A stretch of DNA of 64,000 nt, taken from Methanobacterium petrolearium. GTDB lineage: Archaea; Methanobacteriota; Methanobacteria; Methanobacteriales; Methanobacteriaceae. The DNA lies in assembly GCF_017873625.1 (NCBI RefSeq), contig NZ_JAGGKL010000004.1, positions 62,001-126,000 of the forward strand. Reading direction: 5' to 3'. Both the position numbers and the translations under genes were made by a program. Each line of letters starts with the position of its first letter. The first letter of the stretch is position 1. Positions 9,812-18,092 of the stretch are shown piece after piece. The notes beneath the pieces are model-generated. The model saw nothing but the letters and a program-made list of their open reading frames with translations, had not been told where the DNA came from and made no database searches.

Positions 9812-10480
9812 TTAAAGTTTAATAATTCCAGTTTCGATTTTTTCCTCATCAGGAGAATCAGGAATCTTAATTAAACAGGCGTGACCATGGGAAAGTTCTC
9901 CCGGGTTTATTATTTGAGTATTTCCTATCTTATCAATGCCTCTGGCTTCATGTATATGTCCACAGATATTTATGGTTGGTTGCAGTTCTTCAATTATTTT
10001 ACGGAGACTTTTACTTCCCACATGCTCCCCTGAAGGTAACAGGTCCGTTTTGGTGCCATAAGGTGGTGCATGAGTGACAAAAAGAGTTATTTTCTCATTT
10101 TTAACACCTTCAAGGGCTTTTTTAGCCTCATCGTAGATCTGAATCTCTTCAAATTCCAGGGGAGTGTTAAACGGTGTTGGATTAGACCCTCCAAAACCAC
10201 ACACTCCTATATTTTTTATCACCATACCCCTGGCGTGGAGGTTTACAGCCTGGGAGTTGTCTATGTTGATATGGAGTGACTCTGGATCGCAGTTACCTGG
10301 GATTGCCAGTACCGGGATTTGGAATGAAGAAATTTCATTTAATATGTCCTCCCCTAACTCTGCTGGGCCGAAATGGGTTATGTCACCTGCTATTATTATC
10401 AGATCCACCTTGTTATCCTTGAGATAATTCCGTATTGGTTTAATATTTCCATGAAGATCACTGACAGCCAGAATTTTCAT
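9812..10480 (-). CDS. Metallophosphoesterase (calcineurin-like, YfcE/Icc type)
   Basis: The five metal-binding blocks of the calcineurin-like fold are present in order: SDLHGN, AGDITHFG, PGNCD, VTHAPPYG and CGHIHEARG. With 222 residues it is a single-domain phosphodiesterase or phosphatase; no substrate can be named. ATG at 10480 is chosen as start because the upstream in-frame ATG overlaps the AGGAGG site. A terminator-like T-rich stretch separates it from neighbours, so it may be a single-gene unit. Confidence 0.9.
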   Translation of the reverse strand: MKILAVSDLHGNIKPIRNYLKDNKVDLIIIAGDITHFGPAELGEDILNEISSFQIPVLAIPGNCDPESLHINIDNSQAVNLHARGMVIKNIGVCGFGGSNPTPFNTPLEFEEIQIYDEAKKALEGVKNEKITLFVTHAPPYGTKTDLLPSGEHVGSKSLRKIIEELQPTINICGHIHEARGIDKIGNTQIINPGELSHGHACLIKIPDSPDEEKIETGIIKL

Positions 10481-10592
10481 TGGCATCCTCCTGTATCACT
10501 CTACTCTTTTTTTTATGAAATTTTGTCAAATAAAAGTAAGATTGAACTGTTAAACATTTAAGTAAGTTAACTATTAACATCTGTAGATTCTA

Positions 10593-11147
10593 TTAAACAT
10601 CTTCTTCCCTTTCTTTCAACTGTTCTTTAAAGAACGATGAAAGTTCTTGAAGACTTTTTTTGAGATTTTCTTTATCCCCATATACTGATATCAGATCATC
10701 TTCATCAAACTCAATTATAACATTGTGATACTCGGCTATTTCCTGAACCCTATCTTCGGAGAGTGGTGCTTTGAAGTTAACACGAATCATTGAAAACCCA
10801 GAAGGAGCACCAACCACGAACTTGGAATCAGTTTTTTTCTGAGGATATACCACCTCTCCTCGGGAAGCTTTTAACAGTTTATTCATCCATTGAGAACTGT
10901 ATTCTTCGCCTATACCATCAGCCAGGTTCATTAAGGTATTCTGAATTTTAGTTAAAAATTCATTAATTCTAGCTACTTCAACCTGTCTTTCAGGGTCGGT
11001 AGGATCCACCTTGTAAAAATTTATGGTGGTTTTGGCCATCTGTATGTTTTTAGTAACCTCTTTAGGAATTTCTGTTCCTTTTTTCTTAAGATCAGTTAAA
11101 AGTTCCACCAAAACCAGCCAGGTCTGTTCGGCAGGTAGTTCATTCAT
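10593..11147 (-). CDS. Conserved archaeal protein, DUF2096-type
   Basis: A 184-residue soluble protein with an N-terminal helical half (LVLVELLTDLKKKG) and a C-terminal alpha/beta half (FSMIRVNFKAPLSEDRVQEIAEYHNVIIEFDEDD). It resembles the DUF2096 family found in methanogens, recalled from the pattern and not checked by a search. Its ATG overlaps the TGA of the upstream gene (TTATGAATG), so the two are translationally coupled and probably act together. The function is unknown. Confidence 0.8.
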   Translation of the reverse strand: MNELPAEQTWLVLVELLTDLKKKGTEIPKEVTKNIQMAKTTINFYKVDPTDPERQVEVARINEFLTKIQNTLMNLADGIGEEYSSQWMNKLLKASRGEVVYPQKKTDSKFVVGAPSGFSMIRVNFKAPLSEDRVQEIAEYHNVIIEFDEDDLISVYGDKENLKKSLQELSSFFKEQLKEREEDV

Positions 11148-11410
11148 AAGTAACCTTCCAGGACCTGTTTGGAACGGTGATTGAGTTTGGCATCAGCTTC
11201 CTTAAGTTCTTCATCGATTTGTTCAAAACTCGTGTATGAGTCTAAAAACAGCACGTGAACACTTTCTGTGCCTATTATATCTAGAATTGCTATATCATCA
11301 TTTTCATCAAGTGATTTATTTTCTATTGATGCCTTGTACTGTACAAAAGGACCATATTTTTCCGGTAATTCTTTGTATTTGAAAATTCCAGCTAGACTGG
11401 CTACGAACAA
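11144..11410 (-). CDS. Conserved methanogen protein, DUF749-type
   Basis: This small protein has 88 residues and begins FVASLAGIFKYKELPEKYGP. It appears to be the DUF749 family known from methanogens; the function is unknown. The start is set at TTG 11410, because the in-frame GTG at 11419 lies inside the GAGGTG ribosome-binding site, which is eight bases upstream of this TTG. The body contains an acidic segment (ENKSLDENDDIAILDI) and a C-terminal helix. Its stop overlaps the start of the DUF2096-type gene. Confidence 0.78.
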   Translation of the reverse strand: MFVASLAGIFKYKELPEKYGPFVQYKASIENKSLDENDDIAILDIIGTESVHVLFLDSYTSFEQIDEELKEADAKLNHRSKQVLEGYL

Positions 11411-11543
11411 AAAAAACACCTCTTTTAATTTGGTATTAGATCAATCTTTTCAGAGATCAATCTTTTAGTTAGAATTAGTATTTAATCAGTATTTTGAAAA
11501 TAAAAAACTTTTCTAAAAAAAAGAAATTAGAGGGAGAATGTGT
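11411..11543. other. Promoter/terminator region between hdrB and the DUF749 gene
   Basis: The region is AT-rich with A runs and a duplicated ATCAATCTTTT (near 11440-11466). It holds the GAGGTG site of the DUF749-type gene. No reading frame is seen. Confidence 0.3.
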
Positions 11544-12458
11544 TTATTCTCCACCGGTTATTTCATCTAAGTAACATTTGTCCAGAGCAGAGTCTGTGCA
11601 GATCTGGTGTGCGTCTACGGTTAGTTCTTCTTTAGGCAGTCCCATGGCCATTCCATAGAGTTGTGCCAGGTGGAAGACAGGGATTTCAAAGTCTGTTCCG
11701 AATTTTTCATTGACTTCGACTTGTCCCACGTCGAATTGAAGGTGACAGAATGGGCAGACATTTACAATGGCATCTACACCTGCTTCTCTCATGTTGGTGA
11801 GTTTTTCTTTGGTGAAATCAGCGGTCACGTCCAGGTCTCTGGATCTTAGGCCACCACCAGCACCACAGCACATCATTTTGTCTTTGTATGGGATTGATTT
11901 AGCACCAGTTACTTCCACTAATTCGTCAAGTATGGTTGGTTTCATTGGGTTATCTATACCTATTTCTGCGCTGGGTTTCAGGAAGTGGCAGCCATAGTGT
12001 ACAGCTACTTTGAGGTTTTCCAGTGGGTTGGTTACTAATTCACCAAGTTTTTCCATTCCCACATCGTTGTAGAGAATTTCTGCGAAGTGTCGTACTTGGA
12101 TTTCACCTTTATATTCGCGTCCTGCTTCTGCTAAGACTTTGTTGATCTTTTCCTTCATCTCTGCATCTTCATGTAGCATGTGGTTGCTTTCGAATAGAGA
12201 TCCGAAACATCCATTACATTCAGTCATGATGTCGTTTCCCTGTTCTTCAGCTATGGTGAGGTTTCGGGCAGCGATGGCAGCCCAGGTAGTTCTGTCAAAT
12301 GAACCAAATACTCCAGGTGCAGGGCAGCATGATGCTCCTTCCATGTCTTTAAGACCTACATCTAGTGCGTCAAAGAGTAATCTGGTGGATTTTTCGATAC
12401 CTGGGTATCGGTTGTTCATGATACATCCTAAGAAGTATGCAAATTCTTGTTCAGCCAT
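11544..12458 (-). CDS. hdrB: CoB-CoM heterodisulfide reductase subunit B
   Basis: HdrB is the catalytic subunit that reduces the CoM-S-S-CoB heterodisulfide in the cytoplasmic HdrABC-MvhADG complex. Two cysteine-rich CCG domains match the C-x31-39-CC-x35-36-C-x2-C pattern that holds the non-cubane 4Fe-4S clusters: first C12, C44-C45, C81, C84 and second C157, C197-C198, C235, C238 (numbered from the start used here). The length of 304 residues is normal. ATG 12458 is chosen because the in-frame GTG upstream is part of the GGTGAT site. It follows hdrC by ten bases in the same operon. The hdrA gene is not in this window, as is common in Methanobacteriales. Confidence 0.97.
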   Translation of the reverse strand: MAEQEFAYFLGCIMNNRYPGIEKSTRLLFDALDVGLKDMEGASCCPAPGVFGSFDRTTWAAIAARNLTIAEEQGNDIMTECNGCFGSLFESNHMLHEDAEMKEKINKVLAEAGREYKGEIQVRHFAEILYNDVGMEKLGELVTNPLENLKVAVHYGCHFLKPSAEIGIDNPMKPTILDELVEVTGAKSIPYKDKMMCCGAGGGLRSRDLDVTADFTKEKLTNMREAGVDAIVNVCPFCHLQFDVGQVEVNEKFGTDFEIPVFHLAQLYGMAMGLPKEELTVDAHQICTDSALDKCYLDEITGGE

Positions 12459-12468
12459 ATTTATCACC

Positions 12469-13338
12469 TTAATCTATTGTTTCTGTTTCCCAGTTGTAGC
12501 CTATGAGGTTGTCGAATTGTGTGGCTTTTACTATGGTCTGGACTTCTTCCAGAGCTTCTGGGAAGCTGTGGGTTGTTGGTGGTAGTTCATCTAGGCCCAC
12601 GCTTTTTCTGAGTTCCTTGGTTTGTGGGTTGATTGGTACACCGTGGCCAGTTTTAATTACGAAACTTCCCACCATTTTGTGTGCTTTTCCCATGTATCCT
12701 GCCTGGGCAGCGTAGTTTCGCACGATTTTCACTATGTCCACGATTTTAATACCTCTTGGGCATCTTTCCTGGCATTCGTAACAGGTAGTACACATCCATA
12801 AAGTATCATCAGGAATAACATCTTCTTTTAAGCCTATGAGGGATCTTCTAACTAATTGTCTTATCCTGTAAGGGGTTCTTCTTCCTGATGGGCATGCAGC
12901 AGTACAGGTACCACATTGGAAACATATTCCAAGTGATTCTCCACCAGCATCGATTATTTCCTGTTTGAAATTTTCATCTATGTCTGCTCGGGTTACTATG
13001 GCTTCATCCTTTTGCAGTAAAGTCATACTCTCACTCCTTTCTTTTTTTGGCTTTTTTTCTGATTTAACTGGTTTTTCAGCTTCAGCCTTTTCCGGTTTCT
13101 TTTCTTTTTTGGTCTCTGCTTTTTCTGCAGCAATTGAGTCTTTGGTTTTCTCTTCTGCCGGTTTATCTTCTACTTTTTCCGGCTTCTCTTCTGCTGGAAC
13201 TTCGTTGGCTTTCTCTTGTGCTCTGGTTTCTTTTTCTTCAACCGGGGGCTTGTCTTTTTCTGATTTCACTGCTTCTTCTTTCTTTTCCGAATCATCTTCG
13301 CCACTAAATACGTTTTTCAAGCGTTTTAAAAAGCTCAT
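12469..13338 (-). CDS. hdrC: CoB-CoM heterodisulfide reductase subunit C with charged N-terminal extension
   Basis: The C-terminal 185 residues are a normal HdrC with two ferredoxin-type sites, CFQCGTCTAACP and CTTCYECQERCP, carrying electrons from HdrA to HdrB. Ahead of this the frame stays open for about 104 residues rich in Lys, Glu and Pro, starting with an amphipathic stretch (SFLKRLKNVFSGEDD). An internal ATG at 13026 opens the classical HdrC and has its own AAGGAGTGA site five bases upstream. Either the long form, the short form or both may be made. The long start at 13338 follows GGGCGTGA, and a strong promoter lies near 13413-13423. The extension is disordered-looking and resembles the tail of FtsY-type proteins, suggesting membrane contact; that is inference. 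Confidence 0.93.
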   Translation of the reverse strand: MSFLKRLKNVFSGEDDSEKKEEAVKSEKDKPPVEEKETRAQEKANEVPAEEKPEKVEDKPAEEKTKDSIAAEKAETKKEKKPEKAEAEKPVKSEKKPKKERSESMTLLQKDEAIVTRADIDENFKQEIIDAGGESLGICFQCGTCTAACPSGRRTPYRIRQLVRRSLIGLKEDVIPDDTLWMCTTCYECQERCPRGIKIVDIVKIVRNYAAQAGYMGKAHKMVGSFVIKTGHGVPINPQTKELRKSVGLDELPPTTHSFPEALEEVQTIVKATQFDNLIGYNWETETID

Positions 13339-13412
13339 TATCTTCACGCCCCGGTCATCCTACGGTTCTCTTGTAAAACCATGTGATTTCCAGTTCAAAA
13401 TCTAGAGACCAG

Positions 13413-13423
13413 TATATATAAAG
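13413..13423 (-). promoter_or_regulatory. Promoter of hdrCB
   Basis: On the minus strand the sequence CCTTTATATATACTGG is a close match to the archaeal BRE plus TATA box. The transcript would begin near 13388, giving a leader of about 50 bases before the long hdrC start. Confidence 0.65.
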
Positions 13424-13454
13424 GTTGCTAAAAATTCACTTAGTGTCACCTTTT

Positions 13455-13502
13455 AGGTTACAGTAGTTTACTTCTGCTGATTTTTTTTTACTGTCTTAAC
13501 CT
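13455..13502. promoter_or_regulatory. Imperfect inverted repeat between hdrC and the divergent gene
   Basis: AGGTTACAGTA (13455-13465) pairs with TACTG...TAACCT (13489-13502) apart from a three-base bulge. It lies upstream of the hdrCB promoter and could be an operator or a hairpin. Confidence 0.35.
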
Positions 13503-13602
13503 GTCACATGTAAAAATGGGAAGAACTTTTCACGGATCGAACAACATATAATAGTACTAATAAATATCTCAATTAAACAAATCAATTAAATCATGTGTAA
13601 GA

Positions 13603-13818
13603 ATGAGCAAACCACAACTTGATGTTAAAAGAATCTATGCCACTATTACAGTGGCATTTGCCTGGCTGCTATTTATGGCCCTGTGGCTTTTCTACTATGC
13701 CACTAATTACAATCTGATCCAAAACTTGGGCATTGGACTGGCCTTTCTGGTGGTAGCAGGAATAATCATTGGGGTAATGTGGGTGCCTTGGGCCATGAAG
13801 CAGGAATCAGCATGTTAG
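13603..13818 (+). CDS. Small two-helix membrane protein
   Basis: The 71-residue protein has two hydrophobic segments (about residues 12-32 and 42-62) separated by a short polar loop (ATNYNLIQN), and a conserved-looking end WVPWAMKQESAC. No family is recognised. There is no clear ribosome site before the ATG, so translation may be nearly leaderless from the TATA-like CATATAATA near 13547-13556. Its stop overlaps the ATG of the next gene by seven bases, implying coupled expression of a membrane peptide with a tRNA-modification-like protein. Confidence 0.75.
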   Translation: MSKPQLDVKRIYATITVAFAWLLFMALWLFYYATNYNLIQNLGIGLAFLVVAGIIIGVMWVPWAMKQESAC

Positions 13819-14534
13819 AGATAAAACTACACGACGGACCAGCCCGACAGGGCAAATATCAGGACATTGAAACACCAAATATTTTAAGATCAATCCAGGA
13901 ATTAATGGTTGATGATGAACCCATGCCCTATGATGTTCCTAAAGAATTGGCAGAATGGTCAGTTCAAAATACCCTTAAAAAAGCTGAAAATGGAAAGGGC
14001 CTTGCTGTTATACACGGGTCTAAATATGTTAATCTTCGCCTTGAATGTGCTAATGCTCTTGAAAAAATGGGTTACCGCCTTTTCCTAGTGGCAAACTCTG
14101 AAGAACTTCTTAAAAGACCCCGTGATCTTTTAAAGATCATTATTAATCTCAGGGAGAATATGAATCCTAATTCAGCACTATTTTTCCCCTTTGCCAAGCT
14201 GGAATTCATACCCCTCTTGGTGTATCTGGGAGTGGATTTATTCAGCCTGACAACTGCAGATTTTTATGCCCAATTAGGAGTGATGATGACCCCCTGTGGT
14301 AATTATGATCTGAGAGAATATCCCTTGTATGATCTAAATCCAGAAGAACTCAAAGAGTACAACAGGAATTCTCTGGATTTTGTTTTAAGAGAGGTCAGAG
14401 CACATGTGCAGAATGGTACTTTGCGTAATTTAGTGGAAGAAAGGTGTTGTTCTTCTCCTGAGGCTATGTCTGCTTTAAGGATCCTGGACAGAGACTATGA
14501 ATATTTCCTGGATAAGTATACGCCATTGTACTAA
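13812..14534 (+). CDS. Archaeosine synthase/tRNA-guanine transglycosylase-like protein (ArcS-like domain)
   Basis: The N-terminus, LEIKLHDGPARQGKYQDIETPNIL, resembles the opening of archaeal tRNA-guanine transglycosylase domains, and the C-terminal segment LREVRAHVQNGTLRNLVEERCCSSPEAMSALRIL resembles the helical end of ArcS-type proteins. With 240 residues it is far shorter than a complete TGT or ArcS, and I do not see a PUA domain, so it is a partial-domain member. It may take part in archaeosine formation at tRNA position 15 or be a paralogue with another role. ATG 13812 overlaps the preceding membrane-protein stop, which fixes the start. Confidence 0.6.
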   Translation: MLEIKLHDGPARQGKYQDIETPNILRSIQELMVDDEPMPYDVPKELAEWSVQNTLKKAENGKGLAVIHGSKYVNLRLECANALEKMGYRLFLVANSEELLKRPRDLLKIIINLRENMNPNSALFFPFAKLEFIPLLVYLGVDLFSLTTADFYAQLGVMMTPCGNYDLREYPLYDLNPEELKEYNRNSLDFVLREVRAHVQNGTLRNLVEERCCSSPEAMSALRILDRDYEYFLDKYTPLY

Positions 14535-14641
14535 CCCCACAATCATTATGCAGTTTACCTACTCTTTTTGACTCTGTCCATTTGATGCATAAAAATTAAT
14601 TTTTTAATCAAAATTCTTTCATAAATCACAATTTTTTTTAA

Positions 14642-15226
14642 TCACAACTCTTTCTTAACAGATTCAACTAGGTAATGGTATCTGCCAACTTCTTCAGTTC
14701 CACCAATGGTGAATCCATGTTCTTCCAATATTAACTCCACATCTTCAGGACTCAAACGGACATCAAAAGATGGTCCAGGTGGTCCCTCAACTTTGTCAAA
14801 TTCCACCACAGCAAAGGTGCCTCCTGGCTTTAAAATTCTTTTTATCTCAGTTAAAACCGGTATTAACGTTTTTTCACTGGCAAATCCGTGAAGAACGTTG
14901 ACCATGACACATTTATCAACAAGATCATCGTCTAAAGGGATACCAACAGTCATGTCTGCCTGTATCACTTCCATGTTTGTTATCTCATTTTGACTAGCCT
15001 CTTTTCTGAGACTATCAAGGCTGGGTTCATATGCGTCCAGTGCATAAACCCGTCCACTAGATTTAACTATTTTTGATGCGGCCAATGATATGTAACCATC
15101 CCCGCAACCAGCATCCAAAAATTTATCACCATTTTCTAACCCAATTGACTCTAGAATACGGTTAGCATCCAGAACACCACGGGAAGATTTACCATGATGT
15201 TTGTGGGTATGTTTTTCTGTTTGCAT
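14642..15226 (-). CDS. Class I SAM-dependent methyltransferase
   Basis: Motif I of Rossmann methyltransferases is clear (FLDAGCGDGYISLAA), followed by an acidic end of strand 2 (VYALDAYEPS), motif II/III (VIQADMTVGIPLDDD) and ILKPGGTFAVVEFDK. The C-terminal half (RLSPEDVELILEEHGF) is like UbiE/ArsM-type enzymes, but no substrate domain is seen. The N-terminus is histidine-rich (TEKHTHKHHGKSSRG), which could bind a metal or mean little. The start is placed at 15226, nine bases after GGAGA. It lies between unrelated genes and is probably transcribed alone. Confidence 0.85.
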   Translation of the reverse strand: MQTEKHTHKHHGKSSRGVLDANRILESIGLENGDKFLDAGCGDGYISLAASKIVKSSGRVYALDAYEPSLDSLRKEASQNEITNMEVIQADMTVGIPLDDDLVDKCVMVNVLHGFASEKTLIPVLTEIKRILKPGGTFAVVEFDKVEGPPGPSFDVRLSPEDVELILEEHGFTIGGTEEVGRYHYLVESVKKEL

Positions 15227-15298
15227 GTTCATCAATCTCCAATATTTGATTCATTAATATTTTTTTTCAAAGTTTACATTGATTTTATGTTGGTATTA

Positions 15299-16573
15299 TC
15301 AATTTTCAGCCCTCAACCTATTTCTCGAAAATAGTAGAATTCCAACAATAAAGAGGATGATGGTTAAAATTAAAGCCCATCCCACCTGGTAGGCTATGGT
15401 GTCCCATCCACCCCCAAAGGTAAGAGTGGATCTGAGGGCATTTAGAACATGTGTCCAGGGCAATAGATCATAAATCTGGAAGGGTTGTCCCCATATATTG
15501 GCTATTATCACCTGTGGGAGTTGGAAGAAAGCTCCAACCAGAAAACTGGTGGGCACACATATCAGAGTTGCCAGGTTGGCAGCCTGACGGTCATTACGGG
15601 CGAATGCTGCTATAATCATCCCTAGAGATACTGAGGCTATTCCTCCAATGATCCCTACAAACACCGCCAGGAGGAGTGTATATAATCCACCCTGCCAGTG
15701 AAATCCTATTAATACTGCCACTGTCAGGAGAATGACTACCTGGGCAGCTGCTACCAGTGACCATGGTAACAGACCTCCAAATAGAAGGTCGAATGATGTC
15801 ATTTTGGATAATTTTAGTCGTGCCAGGGTGCCTTTTTCCACTTCTCTGGTGAGAGCTGCTGCCACGGTGGTGGTGAGAAGTAGAATTGCAAAAACGATCA
15901 TCCCTGGAGCCATGAAGTCAAAGGTGGTAAATGAGCCTGTGCCTGGGATGGCTTCAACCTGGCTGGAAATATAATTGTTGGCATCAATACCCGGACTTCC
16001 ACTGGAAGCACTCTGTATTTGGCTGACGACTTTATCTTTATACTGTTCTAAAACACCGGCCAATATTCCCTGGCTAACACCAAATCCCACATATCCAGTA
16101 TCTCCCCTGATAATTATGGTTGAAGTCACATTGGGTGATGTTGATGTGGAAGTGCTAGTTAATACCTGTTGCTGTAGAGTGCTGGTAATCAGAGAAACTA
16201 CAGATTGTGAGAAGTTTTCTGGTATGATGAGCTCGGCATCAACATCCCTCTGTTTAAGTTTGTTATCTGCATCAGTTTCCGTAGTTTTAGTGACGTTGAA
16301 AATGTGCACATCTGTGTTTTCGTACTTGGAATCCTCTAAGATTTTGGTCATATTATTACCAAAATTCATATGTTCCCCTGTTGAGGGCATGGTAGCGCCT
16401 TTATCATAGTTAACAACCGCTAAGTTGTGGGGCTGGTTACTCTCACCCATTCCTCCAAAGGCAAATCCAAACACTAGCATGAAAAATAGTGGGAACAAAA
16501 GAATCATTGCCAGACCTCTGCGGTCGCGTATGAGTTCTTTGAAATCTTTTTTGGCTATGCTGATGAACTTCAT
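15299..16573 (-). CDS. ABC-2 type transporter permease
   Basis: The 424-residue protein has an N-terminal helix (AMILLFPLFFMLVFGFAF), a large extracytoplasmic loop of about 180 residues rich in Thr and Ser, and five further helices from about residue 225 onward. This is the layout of ABC-2 exporters of the YhgE/DrrB kind. It starts two bases after the ATPase gene, so both form one exporter. The exported substrate (drug, lipid or polysaccharide) is not apparent. The loop QQQVLTSTSTSTSPNVTST is low complexity. Confidence 0.9.
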   Translation of the reverse strand: MKFISIAKKDFKELIRDRRGLAMILLFPLFFMLVFGFAFGGMGESNQPHNLAVVNYDKGATMPSTGEHMNFGNNMTKILEDSKYENTDVHIFNVTKTTETDADNKLKQRDVDAELIIPENFSQSVVSLITSTLQQQVLTSTSTSTSPNVTSTIIIRGDTGYVGFGVSQGILAGVLEQYKDKVVSQIQSASSGSPGIDANNYISSQVEAIPGTGSFTTFDFMAPGMIVFAILLLTTTVAAALTREVEKGTLARLKLSKMTSFDLLFGGLLPWSLVAAAQVVILLTVAVLIGFHWQGGLYTLLLAVFVGIIGGIASVSLGMIIAAFARNDRQAANLATLICVPTSFLVGAFFQLPQVIIANIWGQPFQIYDLLPWTHVLNALRSTLTFGGGWDTIAYQVGWALILTIILFIVGILLFSRNRLRAEN

Positions 16574-16575
16574 TT

Positions 16576-17517
16576 TTACTCCCTCAAACCGGTTCCAGTT
16601 AACTCTATGAAAACATCTTCTAATGTGTTTTGTCGCATGGAAAGGTCAACTACACGAACTCCAAGAATTTCCACCTCAGCCATTATCCTGGGAAGTTTTC
16701 CAACAACATCCAGGGCCCGGATATTTATCTGACCATTCACTTCGACAACAGATTGAACATCTTCCAATTTTCTAACTGCAGTGATCACTTCCTGATTCTT
16801 TTCAGGGTCTGAGATCTTCATTTCCACCACATCTCCCTCTCCTATTTCCTTCTTGAGGTTGGAAGGTGTGTCCAGTCTGAGCAGTTTTCCATGGTCAATG
16901 ATGGCAACACGATCAGAAAGTCGGTCTGCTTCATCCATGAGGTGAGTGGTTAATATGACAGTTTTTCCCTCATCATCACGCAGACTGCGGATGTAATTCC
17001 ATAAAACCCGGCGTGATTGAGGATCTAGGCCTTCTGAGGGTTCATCCAAAACCACGATTTCTGGTTCGTGAACCAGTGCCATTGCCAGGTTCAAACGGCG
17101 TTTCATACCTCCAGATAGTTGTGTGACCACGGTGTCTGCCTTGTCTGTTAAAAAAAGATCATCTAACAGTTTTTGAACCCTTTCATTTAGTTTATCCTTG
17201 GGTACTTCGTACATATCTCCAATAAGAGTCAAACTTTCCTTGCAGGTTAGATGTTCCCATAGTACCAGTTCCTGGGGGCATATTCCAATGGTTCCCTTCT
17301 CTATCTTCTGCACTTCTTCTTCATCAATGAATACCTGTCCACTGGTGGGGCGTAGGAGTCCCACCATCATGCTGATGGATGTGGTTTTCCCTGCTCCGTT
17401 GGGTCCCAGGAATCCGAAAACTTCGCCACGATTTATTTTAAGGTTGAGTTTCTCCACTGCCCTGAAATCGCCAAAATCTTTGGTGAGGTCTCGAGCTTCC
17501 ATAATAACTTCATTCAT
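16576..17517 (-). CDS. ABC transporter ATP-binding protein
   Basis: This 313-residue subunit has all nucleotide-binding motifs: Walker A GPNGAGKTTS, Q-loop, signature LSGGMKRRLNLA, Walker B EIVVLDEPSEGLDP and the H-loop TTHLMDEA. The C-terminal extension of about 80 residues (VVEMKISDPEKNQEVITAV) is typical of the DrrA/daunorubicin-resistance and CcmA-like group. It energises the permease encoded two bases downstream. TATA-like sequence near 17555-17565 could be the promoter for both. Confidence 0.93.
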   Translation of the reverse strand: MNEVIMEARDLTKDFGDFRAVEKLNLKINRGEVFGFLGPNGAGKTTSISMMVGLLRPTSGQVFIDEEEVQKIEKGTIGICPQELVLWEHLTCKESLTLIGDMYEVPKDKLNERVQKLLDDLFLTDKADTVVTQLSGGMKRRLNLAMALVHEPEIVVLDEPSEGLDPQSRRVLWNYIRSLRDDEGKTVILTTHLMDEADRLSDRVAIIDHGKLLRLDTPSNLKKEIGEGDVVEMKISDPEKNQEVITAVRKLEDVQSVVEVNGQINIRALDVVGKLPRIMAEVEILGVRVVDLSMRQNTLEDVFIELTGTGLRE

Positions 17518-17742
17518 GTTATTACCTCTAAATTAAGCCTCTAATTAGTGATTGATTAAATAAATTTCAACAATTCTACCACCATATTTATTCTTACAAC
17601 TTGATAAGAACAAATTCAAATCTTCTAAGGTTTGGATATTATTACCAAACTCAATTACCAAACATTCCATAATATCTAACTCAGACTATATTTAACTCTA
17701 TTAATGACTGTGAATATATACTAAAGATACTGGTGATATTTT

Positions 17743-17958
17743 ATGATCGATAGAATTGAAGTTAGCATGATTAATGAATCCGTGCACAACTTCCGTAAGG
17801 GAGAGTTTGGAGTGGAATCCATCGAAATCCATGAAAAACGTGGTTTAATAGAAATAATTTATGTATCTCAAGAAACCGGGACAAAAACCGTGTTAATTCC
17901 ACTGGAAAATGTTGAAAAATGCGAATTCATCCGTAAACTAGATTTAAAGGGAGATTAA
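17743..17958 (+). CDS. Conserved hypothetical protein, 71 residues
   Basis: The protein is small and strand-rich with no cysteine pair or membrane segment: IDRIEVSMINESVHNFRKGE, then EIIYVSQETGTKTVLIPLENV. It could be a PilZ- or Sm-like beta barrel but I do not recognise the family. GGTGAT lies six bases before the ATG and a TATA-like sequence (GAATATATACTAAAG) lies near 17711-17725, which supports a real gene. It faces away from the ABC operon. Confidence 0.72.
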   Translation: MIDRIEVSMINESVHNFRKGEFGVESIEIHEKRGLIEIIYVSQETGTKTVLIPLENVEKCEFIRKLDLKGD

Positions 17959-18092
17959 TTGAATGTTCTCCTGGATTGGAAAAAAATAATAATCCACTGA
18001 ACCGGAAAGAAAGAAACGAGAAAAAACAAAAAAAGCATCAAATCAGATAGAAGGTTCATCAGGCAGTGTTTCAGGATTTATTTTGTTTGTGC

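Noticed and set aside
12965..13405. A Ser/Phe-rich protein opposite the HdrC extension
   Set aside because: It is the complement of the Lys/Glu-rich coding sequence and has no ribosome site.
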